A DNA stretch of 64,000 nucleotides, taken from Chloroflexota bacterium (GTDB lineage Bacteria > Chloroflexota > Anaerolineae > Anaerolineales > Anaerolineaceae). Position 1 is the first letter of the stretch. Each line of letters begins with the position of its first letter. The DNA is taken from assembly GCA_021825925.1 (NCBI GenBank), contig JAKAFP010000003.1:427151-491150 (forward strand), in the 5' to 3' direction. Under the pieces are notes generated by a model that ran no database searches, had not been told where the DNA came from, and saw only the letters and a program-made list of their open reading frames with translations. Positions 10,688-19,084 of this stretch are shown piece after piece. The position numbers and the translations under genes were made by a program.

Positions 10688-11590
10688 ATGCAGGTTAATA
10701 AGAAAATGAAAAATCAAAAATCAAATTGGTATCTTGATGTTGTCATCCTTCTGGGATTTCTGGTCTCCTTTTTTCTCAACCTTACTGGTTTGGCCGTGCA
10801 CCAATGGCTGGGTGTTGCGGTTTTTCTAGGTATCATGTTCCATCTGGTCAACCATTGGGACTGGGTAAAAAGTGTCTTCTCCAATTTTTTTGGCAAGGCT
10901 TCAGGCCGGGCAAGGCTCTATGCCCTGATTGACGGACTTTTGCTTTACGGGTTTGTCATGATCATTGAAACCGGGTTGGTCATTTCAACATGGTTCAACC
11001 TTAACCTCTCCAATTATGAGGTTTGGCTGGAAATCCACATTTATTCGTCCATAGCCACGCTTTTATTGGCAGTTCTTAAAGTCGGGCTGCATTGGCGCTG
11101 GATCGTTAAAACTGCAGCAAAGATCTTTACACCGGCACCAAAGCTCAACCCTCAGGTTTTGAACCCCGTTCCTCAGGCTTCAACCGTCAGCCGCAGAGAT
11201 TTCTTGGTCACCATGGGTCTGGTTGGATTGGGATCCGCCATTGCGATCAGCAATGTTCTTCCATCGCTCAAGAAAGTGGATGCAAGTTCCACAGTCGCTC
11301 AGAACACTGAAAACACCGCGACAACGGCTGCCACCCAGGCTGAACCGACCGCCACTTCGACTCAGGCGCAGGCTGTAACCTCGGTTCCAACTGATGCGTC
11401 AACCGCCATCCCCACTGCCACGGCACAACCTACTGCACTCCCAACAGCCACCAGTGCACCTGTGGCAAGCAACAGCCTGGTTTGTTACGCTTCTTGTCCG
11501 AAAGGGCGGCACTGTTCCTTCCCCGGGCAATGCGGACGGTATACCGATTCAAACAGTAATGGATTATGTGATTTGGGAGAATGCAGCTAA
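10688..11590 (+). CDS. Four-helix membrane protein with internal Tat-like motif and Cys-rich C-terminus
   Basis: Residues about 14-150 hold four membrane helices with several histidines (HQWLGVAVFLGIMFHLVNHW, EIHIYSS, LHWRW), resembling the DUF4405/cytochrome b-like heme-binding membrane fold. Next comes SRRDFLVTMGLVGLGSA, a twin-arginine-type motif with a hydrophobic segment, about residue 178. A Thr/Ala/Pro linker of about 70 residues follows. The last 35 residues contain seven cysteines, from CYASCPKGRHCSFPGQCGRY to CDLGECS. The parts suggest a membrane-anchored redox or metal protein with an exported Cys-rich domain. The start could also be the ATG at 10706. A hairpin at 11685-11713 ends the unit. 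Confidence 0.8.
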   Translation: MQVNKKMKNQKSNWYLDVVILLGFLVSFFLNLTGLAVHQWLGVAVFLGIMFHLVNHWDWVKSVFSNFFGKASGRARLYALIDGLLLYGFVMIIETGLVISTWFNLNLSNYEVWLEIHIYSSIATLLLAVLKVGLHWRWIVKTAAKIFTPAPKLNPQVLNPVPQASTVSRRDFLVTMGLVGLGSAIAISNVLPSLKKVDASSTVAQNTENTATTAATQAEPTATSTQAQAVTSVPTDASTAIPTATAQPTALPTATSAPVASNSLVCYASCPKGRHCSFPGQCGRYTDSNSNGLCDLGECS

Positions 11591-11684
11591 AAAACAAATC
11601 TCGACAAATATACTCTTATTCTTCATAATTTCTTCACAACTCTTCAATAAACTAAAAATACATCTTCTCCTCCTTTGAATAACA

Positions 11685-11713
11685 CGAATCCCCAAGCGGC
11701 ACTTGGGGATTCG
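11685..11713. terminator. Terminator after the Cys-rich membrane protein gene
   Basis: A 12-bp stem (11685-11696 with 11702-11713) and 5-base loop lie between two rightward genes. The T tract is weak. Confidence 0.65.
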
Positions 11714-11783
11714 CCAATTTAACGAAGTTTCCATCAAAGCGGGAATATAATCAAGATCAATAACTGTATGGAAAGGTTGTTAT

Positions 11784-13715
11784 ATGCGCGGTCATATGAT
11801 GAAATCCCTGGCGGAGGGGCCTGATGAAATTCCACACGTTTCGTGGGCTTTAATGAAGCGTGTGTTTAAGTATGCAAAACCCTACCTCTGGACTCTAGTG
11901 GGGATGCTTACTTTGATCCTGGTTGGCACTGGACTGACTTTGCTAACCCCCATGGTGGTAAGACAACTCATTGACACGACCATCCCGGCAGGGGATATCA
12001 AAGGACTGATCTGGCTGGCTGGCGCACTTTTCGTGATTCCGGTGTTGAACAGCGTGTTAAGTGTCATTCAAAGGCGATTAAGTGCAGCCGTAGGTGAGGG
12101 GGTGATCTACGACTTGCGCATGACACTCTATTCCGGGCTGCAGCGGATGTCACTGCGTTTCTTTACCAATACCAAAGTCGGCGAATTGATGAGTCGTTTG
12201 AACAACGATGTGGTGGGGGCGCAGAATGCCATCAGTAGCACTTTTGTCAACATCTTAACCAACGTCATCCAGATGGTGGCCACCCTGATGGTTATGTTCT
12301 CCTTTGAATGGCGCCTTACCCTGATCAGCATTATGATCGCACCACTATTTATTTTGGCGGTTCGCAAATTGAGCAACCGCATGCGTGATATCGTCAGAGC
12401 TCAAATGGAAGCCAACGCACAAATGAATGCCATGATGCATGAGACCCTTAATATCAGCGGGGCTTTGCTGGTTAAGCTTTTTGGCCGGCGAATGTTGGAA
12501 GTGGATCGTTTTGGGGTAAGAGCCAAACAAGTTAAAAATCAGGGTGTTGAACGCGCTTATTTGGGTTCGATTTTTATGGCCATCATCGGGTTATTAAGCG
12601 CAGTCGGGACCGCCCTGGTCTATGGTTTTGGTGGATATTTTGTGATCAAAGGTTTCTTCACCGTGGGTACGATTGTGGCATTTGGATCTTATCTGGGCAG
12701 CCTTTATGGTGCCTTGTTCAGTCTGGCAAATGCCCCATTGGATTTTGCCTCTTCGGTGGTCAGTTTTGAACGGGTCTTTGAAGTAATTGACATGCCGCTT
12801 GATATTGAAGAAAAAGCGGATGCGGGCATCCCTCAGGAAGTCAAAGGAAGGATTGATTTTGAGGACGTCACCTTTACCTATCAAGCCGGGGACGAACACT
12901 TATTAAGCGATGTGCGTCGTTACGGCAGCACGGAATCCATTACTGCGTCACTGTCTGGAACCAGCCCGGTCTCAAATGCAGATGACGGTCATCACAGCCA
13001 GGCACGTGGCAATGCGCTTGAGCATGTCAGTTTTTGCATCGAACCGGGCAGCCTGGTGGCGCTGGTTGGACCCAGCGGAGCGGGCAAAACTACGCTGACC
13101 TACCTCATCCCGCGCTTGTACGATCCCACCTCGGGCAGCATCCGTCTCGACGGGGTGGATCTGCGTGATCTAAAGTTGGATGCGCTTGCTGACCAGATCG
13201 GCATGGTCACCCAGGAGACTTACCTGTTTCACGATACCATCCGCACCAACCTGCTTTATTCCAAACTGGATGCCAGCCAGGATGAAATTGAGGCTGCCTG
13301 CAAGACGGCGAATATCCATGATTTCATTGCGGATCTACCGGATGGCTATAACACCGTGGTGGGTGAACGAGGGTATCGGCTCAGCGGCGGCGAAAAACAG
13401 CGTATTGCACTTGCGCGTGTGATCTTAAAAGATCCGCGCATCCTTGTTTTGGATGAAGCCACCAGCAGTCTCGACAGCGAGTCCGAAGCGCTCATTCAGG
13501 AAGCACTTAATCGTGTGATGGCCGAGCGGACCAGTATTGTTATCGCACATCGGCTGAGCACCATCCTGGCCGCGGATCAGATATTGGTGATTGACCGCGG
13601 ACAGGTTCTTGAGAAGGGAACTCATAAAGATTTATTGGCAAAAAATGGGTTGTACGCGCAGCTGTATAAAACCCAATTCCGCAAACACGGCACTGATTTG
13701 GAATACCCCCTATAG
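11784..13715 (+). CDS. ABC exporter, fused permease and ATPase, with an insertion before the Walker A region
   Basis: Half-transporter of the MsbA/multidrug type, 643 aa. Six membrane helices span about residues 30-325. The nucleotide-binding domain follows with Walker A GPSGAGKTT (429-437), Q-loop VTQETYLF, signature LSGGEKQR (533-540), Walker B ILVLDEATSSLD and H-loop His589. It probably works as a homodimer exporting a lipid or drug. An oddity is about 40 extra residues (roughly 370-409, rich in Ser, Thr and Asp) between the adenine-stacking Tyr366 and ALEHVSF, where most relatives have a short loop. The reading frame is intact. GGAAAGG precedes the ATG. A bidirectional terminator follows at 13750-13779. 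Confidence 0.93.
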   Translation: MRGHMMKSLAEGPDEIPHVSWALMKRVFKYAKPYLWTLVGMLTLILVGTGLTLLTPMVVRQLIDTTIPAGDIKGLIWLAGALFVIPVLNSVLSVIQRRLSAAVGEGVIYDLRMTLYSGLQRMSLRFFTNTKVGELMSRLNNDVVGAQNAISSTFVNILTNVIQMVATLMVMFSFEWRLTLISIMIAPLFILAVRKLSNRMRDIVRAQMEANAQMNAMMHETLNISGALLVKLFGRRMLEVDRFGVRAKQVKNQGVERAYLGSIFMAIIGLLSAVGTALVYGFGGYFVIKGFFTVGTIVAFGSYLGSLYGALFSLANAPLDFASSVVSFERVFEVIDMPLDIEEKADAGIPQEVKGRIDFEDVTFTYQAGDEHLLSDVRRYGSTESITASLSGTSPVSNADDGHHSQARGNALEHVSFCIEPGSLVALVGPSGAGKTTLTYLIPRLYDPTSGSIRLDGVDLRDLKLDALADQIGMVTQETYLFHDTIRTNLLYSKLDASQDEIEAACKTANIHDFIADLPDGYNTVVGERGYRLSGGEKQRIALARVILKDPRILVLDEATSSLDSESEALIQEALNRVMAERTSIVIAHRLSTILAADQILVIDRGQVLEKGTHKDLLAKNGLYAQLYKTQFRKHGTDLEYPL

Positions 13716-13749
13716 ATTTGATGCTTGTCAACAGTATTGGCATAACAAA

Positions 13750-13779
13750 AAACCTCCGCGGCGTCTACCGCGGAGGTTT
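13750..13779. terminator. Bidirectional terminator between convergent genes
   Basis: A 12-bp GC-rich stem (13750-13761 with 13768-13779) with a T tract on the minus strand. It serves the SH3b lipoprotein gene and probably also the ABC exporter gene. Confidence 0.85.
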
Positions 13780-13801
13780 GATAATCTTGTAAAGTAAAGG
13801 T

Positions 13802-14713
13802 TTACGGCTGAACTTTGATTTCTTTGTCCAAACATGTACCCGCAAGACCTTTTTCAGAGCATAACTTGACCCGGATAAAAAAGGTTCCGCCGGCAGGGTT
13901 GTAATCAAAGTGACCAGGATCGTAGGGGCTGACAAAAGTGTGTTCACCTTTTGTTAGATCGTTCTGAACATTATCCACGTGGCAGTTGTACCAGCCTTCA
14001 AACTTATCACTCGAGTAACTGGCGGATTTTTTTGTTTTCGCATCCACGATATAGATTTTGATGGATTGCCAAACCAGTTTGTCAGTATTGGTTACTCTGA
14101 TATTAAAAGAATAATCTCCACCTGGGCATTCCTGAATGCCTGAATAGACGACACTGAAATTCATGCCGGTGTCGCCAGTGGGGGTGGGCAGCGGTTTAAT
14201 GATTTTCAGATCAATACGGTTGCCTTGAAGGGTGGCGCCTTCGCTGAAGACCCAGCAATAAGTTCCAGGGGTGAAGGGGTTTTCAATATAAGTGTAGTTG
14301 ACATCATTTTCGAGCTTTCCAACAGCGTTCAATTGCTGCCCGGCCGGGATGGATGCCACGGATGGGTAATTGGTGGCAGGTCCGGTTCGGCAGATGGTGT
14401 TTTTTGCCAAAGCAATGACCACCTTGCCGCCGGCAACAGAAATGGCATCTGTGGGAGCGGGTATATTCTCGTTGGATGCAGTAGGTTCCACGGCGATGGT
14501 GGCGGTGGCAGTCGGTTCGAGGGTGGCAGTCGGGGCAGCGGTGGCTGTGGATTCAACGGTGGCAGGCACTTCTGTAACCGCAGTGGTGGCAACTAAAGCC
14601 GGTGTGGCGGTGGCTTGTACAGTGGGTTGCGCTGTGGGCTGAGCGGTGCAGGCTGCCAGGGCAATCACTGTCACGAGGGTGAGACCCCATAAAATCGTCT
14701 TTTGTTTTTTCAT
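13802..14713 (-). CDS. SH3b-domain lipoprotein, array member 1
   Basis: Exported lipoprotein of about 303 aa. A signal peptide ends in the lipobox ALAAC, then a low-complexity Thr/Ala/Pro linker runs to about residue 90. A bacterial SH3-like domain follows (ICRTGPATNYPSVASIPAGQ to YCWVF, about 105-160), with its two cysteines placed to form a disulfide. After a second short linker comes a beta-rich domain (about 185-303) with four cysteines and FDYNPAGGTFFIRVKLC. It is the most divergent of four tandem paralogues. GGAGG precedes two consecutive ATGs (14716 and 14713). It has its own upstream region, because the next gene ends in a terminator. Likely a surface-binding protein; the ligand is unknown. 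Confidence 0.88.
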   Translation of the reverse strand: MKKQKTILWGLTLVTVIALAACTAQPTAQPTVQATATPALVATTAVTEVPATVESTATAAPTATLEPTATATIAVEPTASNENIPAPTDAISVAGGKVVIALAKNTICRTGPATNYPSVASIPAGQQLNAVGKLENDVNYTYIENPFTPGTYCWVFSEGATLQGNRIDLKIIKPLPTPTGDTGMNFSVVYSGIQECPGGDYSFNIRVTNTDKLVWQSIKIYIVDAKTKKSASYSSDKFEGWYNCHVDNVQNDLTKGEHTFVSPYDPGHFDYNPAGGTFFIRVKLCSEKGLAGTCLDKEIKVQP

Positions 14714-14840
14714 CATTAACCTCCCAAGCAGGCATTTTTTATGCCCTTGACTAGTTTATTTCCAATCTTATCATGGAGTTTGGGATTTAAAAAGGAAGCG
14801 ACGAGCAATGGATTGTCATCCTTATTGCAAATAAAAAAAA

Positions 14841-14864
14841 CATGCAGCCTGATAAGGCTGCATG
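14841..14864 (-). terminator. Terminator of the lipoprotein operon (members 2-4)
   Basis: A 10-bp stem (14841-14850 with 14855-14864), 4-base loop and a run of eight T on the minus strand. This is a textbook intrinsic terminator just after the stop at 14891. Confidence 0.92.
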
Positions 14865-14890
14865 CGTTAGTAGAAGGGCGGACCGTTTAT

Positions 14891-15787
14891 CTACGGCGTG
14901 AAAGAGATGGGTTTTGAAACACAGTAGCCCTGGGCGTTGTCTTGAGTGCAAAGTTTCACTGTCAGATTGATCTGATGTCCGGTGGGGTCGTAGTTGAATT
15001 CACCCGGGTTTAAATTCATTGCATATGAATCGTCGCCAGCCGGGATCATATCCTGAGGATTTACGGTTGAACAGCCGGAATACTGATCAAACACATTTGA
15101 AGTGTGGTTGATGGCAAAACCATTGGCTGAATCAGTACCGGTGATGGAGATGTATTGCCACGGCGTGGACCCCAGGTTTTGGATGTATAGTTTAAAGGCA
15201 TATACAGGAGCGCATGCGGTTATGCTGCTGTAAGTAACTGAGAAGTTGGGTGCAGGGGTGCGGGTCGGTGTTGTTGTGGGTTGCAATGTGGCGACTTTAA
15301 GATCGGCGACGTTTCCGCTGGGCGTGAGTCCCTTGCCGAAGATCCAACAGGTGCTGTTTTCTTCATAAGGATTTTTGACATAATAGGAAGTGTTATCAAG
15401 GTCGCGCGCGATCACTTCGACCAGTTGGCCTGATTTAATGATGGCGATTGATTTAAATTCAGCCACAGGAGCGCCCTGACGGCAGTACGTATCTTTTGAG
15501 ACTACCAAAGACACGACATCCGATGTGGGGGCCAAGGTTTGGGTGGCGGTTGCGGTGGGGGTGAATGATTCCAACGGAGGTTGGGGAGTCAGGGTGATGG
15601 TGGGTGCTCCAGCGGTCAGGGTCTGGGCAACAATGGTTCCAGCGGCTTGTTCGACGGCAGCGACATTGTTTGCAGATGGGGTTGCCTCGTTGTTGGTGGA
15701 AGCCCCTGATGTAGGCAGATTGCATGCAGTCAAAGTGAGCACAACTGCAAAAACCAGTATTATGGAAAAAATCCGTTTGGATTTCAT
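14891..15787 (-). CDS. SH3b-domain lipoprotein, array member 2
   Basis: Lipoprotein of 298 aa with lipobox TLTAC, a linker containing Pro/Thr repeats, an SH3b-like domain (TYCRQGAPVAEFKSIAIIKSGQ to TCWIF) and a C-terminal beta domain ending CVSKPISFTP. The C-terminal domain keeps the four-cysteine pattern and the YDPTGHQINLTVKLC strand shared by the other members. It is closest to member 3 (15812-16738), which ends 24 bases upstream, so these are likely co-transcribed. The terminator at 14841-14864 ends the unit. It probably sits on the outer face of the membrane; the binding partner is unknown. Confidence 0.9.
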   Translation of the reverse strand: MKSKRIFSIILVFAVVLTLTACNLPTSGASTNNEATPSANNVAAVEQAAGTIVAQTLTAGAPTITLTPQPPLESFTPTATATQTLAPTSDVVSLVVSKDTYCRQGAPVAEFKSIAIIKSGQLVEVIARDLDNTSYYVKNPYEENSTCWIFGKGLTPSGNVADLKVATLQPTTTPTRTPAPNFSVTYSSITACAPVYAFKLYIQNLGSTPWQYISITGTDSANGFAINHTSNVFDQYSGCSTVNPQDMIPAGDDSYAMNLNPGEFNYDPTGHQINLTVKLCTQDNAQGYCVSKPISFTP

Positions 15788-15811
15788 TTTTACTCCTGGT
15801 TACTAGAGAAT

Positions 15812-16738
15812 TTACGGGGTGAAGGCAATGGGTTTGGATAAACAGGTTCCCAAACCGTTATTCTCTGAACACAATTTTACTGTGATGTTTATAAGGTGGC
15901 CGGTGGGATCGTAATTAAAGAACCCAGGTATGTTTAAAACGTAGGATTCTTCTCCAGGAGTAAGATCCTCTTGAGTAACCCCTGAAACACATCCGGACCA
16001 TTCTTTAAAGATATTACTGGAATGATTAATCGCAAAGCCTGTTACAGTATCACTTCCGGTAATTGACTCATATTGCCAAATGGTTCCGCCATTATTTTTA
16101 ATAAATAATTTAAAGGCAAAATTCGGCGCACAACTTTCCAGGCCGGAATAAGACACATTGAAATTGATCGCCGGAGTAGGAGTGAAAGTGGGCGTCGGGG
16201 TGGGATGCATGGTGGCAACGGTTAGCCCGGCGGCATTGCCGGTGACCGTCGCATATTTGCCATATAACCAGCAGGTTGCATTGGGTTCGTATGGATTCTT
16301 AACATAGTAAGAATCGTTTTCAGGATTGCGGGCGATCACTTCCACTTTTTGTCCGATTTTCACTGTGGCCAGAATCTTAAAGGAGGAGTATGGTCCGCCA
16401 AAACGGCAGTAGGTATCCTGCGAAACGGTAAGGAATACTCCTTCAGGCGTAGGAGTCAGGGTGATGGTGGGAGACAAGGTTGGTGTGAAGGTAGCTTCTG
16501 GGGGCGCTTGTATGGTATTGGTACTGGTGCTTACCTGAGCGGCGCTCGAATTTCCGGCTCCAAGTGTTTGGGCAACCATGGTTTGGGCGGCCTGTTCGAT
16601 GGCCACCCTGGCAGCGACTGTCCCCGCAATATCGGGTGTGGTTTCCGCTGAGTTACCGGCCATGGGTAAGTTGCATGCAGATAAAGTAAGGATGATGGTG
16701 ATTACCAAAACTGTTAAGAATATACGTTTTATCGTCAT
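15812..16738 (-). CDS. SH3b-domain lipoprotein, array member 3
   Basis: Lipoprotein of 308 aa. It has lipobox TLSAC, then NLPMAG as in member 2 (NLPTSG), a helical segment (VAIEQAAQTMVAQTLGAG), a Pro/Thr linker, an SH3b-like domain (TYCRFGGPYSSFKILATVKIGQ to TCWLYG) and the shared C-terminal beta domain ending CLSKPIAFTP. The ATG at 16738 is preferred over 16759, since GGAG lies 6 bases before it. Member 4 ends 37 bases upstream. Members 2 and 3 align along their whole length, indicating a recent duplication. Confidence 0.9.
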   Translation of the reverse strand: MTIKRIFLTVLVITIILTLSACNLPMAGNSAETTPDIAGTVAARVAIEQAAQTMVAQTLGAGNSSAAQVSTSTNTIQAPPEATFTPTLSPTITLTPTPEGVFLTVSQDTYCRFGGPYSSFKILATVKIGQKVEVIARNPENDSYYVKNPYEPNATCWLYGKYATVTGNAAGLTVATMHPTPTPTFTPTPAINFNVSYSGLESCAPNFAFKLFIKNNGGTIWQYESITGSDTVTGFAINHSSNIFKEWSGCVSGVTQEDLTPGEESYVLNIPGFFNYDPTGHLINITVKLCSENNGLGTCLSKPIAFTP

Positions 16739-16775
16739 CTTTGTCTCCTCATCTTCCAAATGAACCGGTAATTAA

Positions 16776-17651
16776 TTATGGCGTAAAGTTAATGACCTTG
16801 GGATTGCATCCACCTGAATCGGTTTGGCAAACTTGAACCACGGCAGTCATCGAGTGGCCGGTGGGGTCATACGAAAATTTTCCTCCTGGATAGGCTGCCA
16901 CATTACTGGCCTCGCCAGGAGCCAGATCGTCTTCGGAAACCCCGGCACTACATCCAGAGTAATCTACAAAACTAGAATTGCTGAAAGAAGAAGTTGTGTT
17001 ATTGGTGTTATCCGTAATATTGATCAGCACCGCTTGCCAGGTTTTTGAACCGTTGTTTTTTATAAAAAAGCGTAAATAATAATCCGCGCCGCAGTTTTGC
17101 AGACCGACATACGAAGCGGTGAAATCAGGGCCAACAGTGGGGGTGCGTGTTGGGGTGGGCAGCGGTTGCGGGGTGTAAACTGGCAGACTGGCTACATTTC
17201 CACTGACTGTGGCAAATTCACCCCAAACCCAGCAGTAGGTAAAAGTGTGTTTGGGTTCAACCACATAATAAGCTTCGTTATTGGGATCCACCGCGAGCAC
17301 GTCAATCGTCTGACCAGCGGTCATTAAGGTCACAAAGGGTGACTTTGCATAAATACCATTACGGCAATAAGTATCTTTGGACAAGGTCAAGGTGACCTTT
17401 TCGGGAGTGGCGGTGAACTCGCTGGTGGGTGTGGGTTGAAGGGTCGGGGTTTCTGTGGGGTGCTGTTGTTCATAAGCCAATTGGGTGATGGCTGATTGCG
17501 TCTGTAACGCAGCCATGGTTTGCTCAACGGCTACGTTGACCGCAATGGTTGAAGCCAGGTCTGGGGTGGGTGCTGCCGTTGTTGTACAACCACTTACCAG
17601 GATGAACAGCAGGACCATGGCCATGCTGATAATTCTCTTATTCGTTTTCAT
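16776..17651 (-). CDS. SH3b-domain lipoprotein, array member 4
   Basis: First gene of the three-gene lipoprotein unit, about 291 aa. It has lipobox LVSGC, a helical stretch with QTMAALQTQSAITQ, a short Pro/Thr linker, an SH3b-like domain (TYCRNGIYAKSPFVTLMTAGQ to YCWVWG) and the common C-terminal domain with FSYDPTGHSMTAVVQVC. The ATG at 17651 is preceded by AGGAGG; a TTG lies directly before it. The promoter should lie in 17652-17710, a short AT-rich stretch, but I cannot pin down a clear -35/-10 pair. Confidence 0.9.
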   Translation of the reverse strand: MKTNKRIISMAMVLLFILVSGCTTTAAPTPDLASTIAVNVAVEQTMAALQTQSAITQLAYEQQHPTETPTLQPTPTSEFTATPEKVTLTLSKDTYCRNGIYAKSPFVTLMTAGQTIDVLAVDPNNEAYYVVEPKHTFTYCWVWGEFATVSGNVASLPVYTPQPLPTPTRTPTVGPDFTASYVGLQNCGADYYLRFFIKNNGSKTWQAVLINITDNTNNTTSSFSNSSFVDYSGCSAGVSEDDLAPGEASNVAAYPGGKFSYDPTGHSMTAVVQVCQTDSGGCNPKVINFTP

Positions 17652-17710
17652 CAAATCCTCCTGTTAATGTATATAGTAAAGTGTCATACTCTAAAAAGCA
17701 AGTATTTTTG

Positions 17711-18394
17711 TCAAGCGTAAGGCGGGTGGGGCTTAAGTTCCCGAAGATCAATTTTCTTTATGATTTCATTTTTGGGGCTGATGAGATAGTCAGATCCATT
17801 ACGGTGCAAGAGCGGAATACGTTTATGTGTGGCGAGGTAATGCTCTCTCACTTCTTCAGAAAGCGCAGCGTAACTGTCAAAATCATCCATCCAATACGAA
17901 AATATCACGTCGAATGTTTTGATGAATTCCTGACGATATTCGAGGGTGACCTGTTCCATGTGACTGAGGATCCAGCATTTGGATTCAAATTCCCAGTCGT
18001 GAGCCAGGCCTATAAAGCGAAAATCGCTGGTGATGTAAGGAAAGAATGGGAACTGCCGACAGCTTGTGGCGCGGAATTCGCGTTCACAGTGGGCAGGCCC
18101 TTTACAAGCAAGCAACAACAAATGTTCGGGGGTTTCTTCCATCAGGTCGTCGGGATTCATGGGCTCATCGCTGCATTCATCACCACGCCAGAGATGCCAG
18201 AGTGCGGTGCGCGTTTTCAAATAATCCCATTCGGGTTTGTAGGCGACCGGTACGGCGTGGCAAATATCGCAGCAAAAGGGTTTCCCCGAAGGGTTGAAGG
18301 GGGCGCACATTTTTCCACAGTCCAGGGGGGTGGTGGAGGCATTGAAACCCGCCAGAAGGCTGTGGAAATCAATTTGAGGGGTTGTGTTGTCCAT
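17711..18394 (-). CDS. Cysteine-rich hypothetical protein, 227 aa
   Basis: Soluble protein with two cysteine clusters. The first is DCGKMCAPFNPSGKPFCCDICH (residues 25-46, five Cys) and the second is LACKGPAHCEREFRATSC (about 95-112). The second recalls the metal- or iron-sulfur-binding YkgJ-like proteins, but I do not assign it. The remainder is mixed helix and strand with many aromatic residues. The ribosome site GGAGGT directly abuts the ATG with no usual spacing, so initiation may be inefficient or the real start may differ. It is divergent from the TetR gene, with a 77-base shared region. Confidence 0.72.
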   Translation of the reverse strand: MDNTTPQIDFHSLLAGFNASTTPLDCGKMCAPFNPSGKPFCCDICHAVPVAYKPEWDYLKTRTALWHLWRGDECSDEPMNPDDLMEETPEHLLLLACKGPAHCEREFRATSCRQFPFFPYITSDFRFIGLAHDWEFESKCWILSHMEQVTLEYRQEFIKTFDVIFSYWMDDFDSYAALSEEVREHYLATHKRIPLLHRNGSDYLISPKNEIIKKIDLRELKPHPPYA

Positions 18395-18436
18395 ACCTCC
18401 ATTTTATCGCTGTATTGGCACTTTTGATGAGGAGTA

Positions 18437-18465
18437 TTGACATTTAGTATACCGAACGGTATACT
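18437..18465 (+). promoter_or_regulatory. Consensus promoter of the TetR gene (leaderless)
   Basis: TTGACA at 18437-18442 and TATACT at 18460-18465 are separated by exactly 17 bases. The expected transcription start is about 6-8 bases further, at or next to the ATG at 18472, so the transcript probably has no 5' leader. Confidence 0.82.
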
Positions 18466-18466
18466 A
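18445..18466. promoter_or_regulatory. TetR operator overlapping the promoter
   Basis: A perfect 10-bp inverted repeat, TAGTATACCG-aa-CGGTATACTA, fills the spacer and covers the -10 box of the TetR promoter. The position implies self-repression by the adjacent regulator, which is usual for TetR proteins. Confidence 0.82.
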
Positions 18467-18471
18467 GCGGC

Positions 18472-19038
18472 ATGGATAACCGAGAAGTCATTCTTGAACA
18501 AGCGCTGGCTCTTTTCTCAGAGAGAGGTTACGATGCCGTTGGCGTGCAGGAAATCTGCGAGGCGGCAGGCATCACCAAGCCCACGCTTTACCATTATTTC
18601 GGCAGCAAGCGTGGACTGCTTGAAGCGATTCTTGAACGATCCTTTAACGAGTTGAAAACCAGGCTTGCCGCAGCAGCCTATTATCTTGGTGACCTGCCCT
18701 TAACCCTGCAATCCATTGCCGAAACCCATTTTTCTTTCGCGGGTGAATTTCAAACTTTTTACCGACTGCAGCTTGCGTTGTGGTTCGCACCCCAAGAAAG
18801 TGAAGGGTTCAAGGCGGTGGTCATTCAAAATCGGTTTCAATACGAGATGATCGAAAAAGTCTTTCTTGACGCTGTGCCTCAACACGGAAACATGCGCGGC
18901 CGGCATCAAGCCTATGCTTTGACCTTTTTAGGAATGCTCAATACCTACATTGGGTTGGGTCTCAATGGTTTCGCGACCCTGGATGTGGAGCTTGCCCAGC
19001 AGGCTGTGAGGCAGTTCCAGTATGGAATTTATTCGTAA
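18472..19038 (+). CDS. TetR family transcriptional regulator
   Basis: 188-aa one-component repressor. The N-terminal helix-turn-helix is typical: EVILEQALALFSERGY, then VQEICEAAGITKPTLYHYFGSKRGLLEAI (residues about 5-55). The C-terminal ligand domain is all helical and specific to this protein. The ATG lies only 6 bases after the -10 box, so the message is probably leaderless. A perfect palindrome in the promoter suggests autoregulation. The GH13 glycosidase starts 46 bases downstream on the same strand and is the probable co-regulated gene; the divergent Cys-rich gene may be controlled as well. Confidence 0.92.
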   Translation: MDNREVILEQALALFSERGYDAVGVQEICEAAGITKPTLYHYFGSKRGLLEAILERSFNELKTRLAAAAYYLGDLPLTLQSIAETHFSFAGEFQTFYRLQLALWFAPQESEGFKAVVIQNRFQYEMIEKVFLDAVPQHGNMRGRHQAYALTFLGMLNTYIGLGLNGFATLDVELAQQAVRQFQYGIYS

Positions 19039-19084
19039 TTGATTTTTTGGGTAGGTCCATGACCCGCGCCTACAAGGGACAAAA

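Noticed and set aside
17681..18427. Long rightward open frame opposite the Cys-rich protein gene
   Set aside because: It is a shadow of the leftward gene 17711-18394, which has cysteine motifs of family-like spacing; the rightward protein has no family character.
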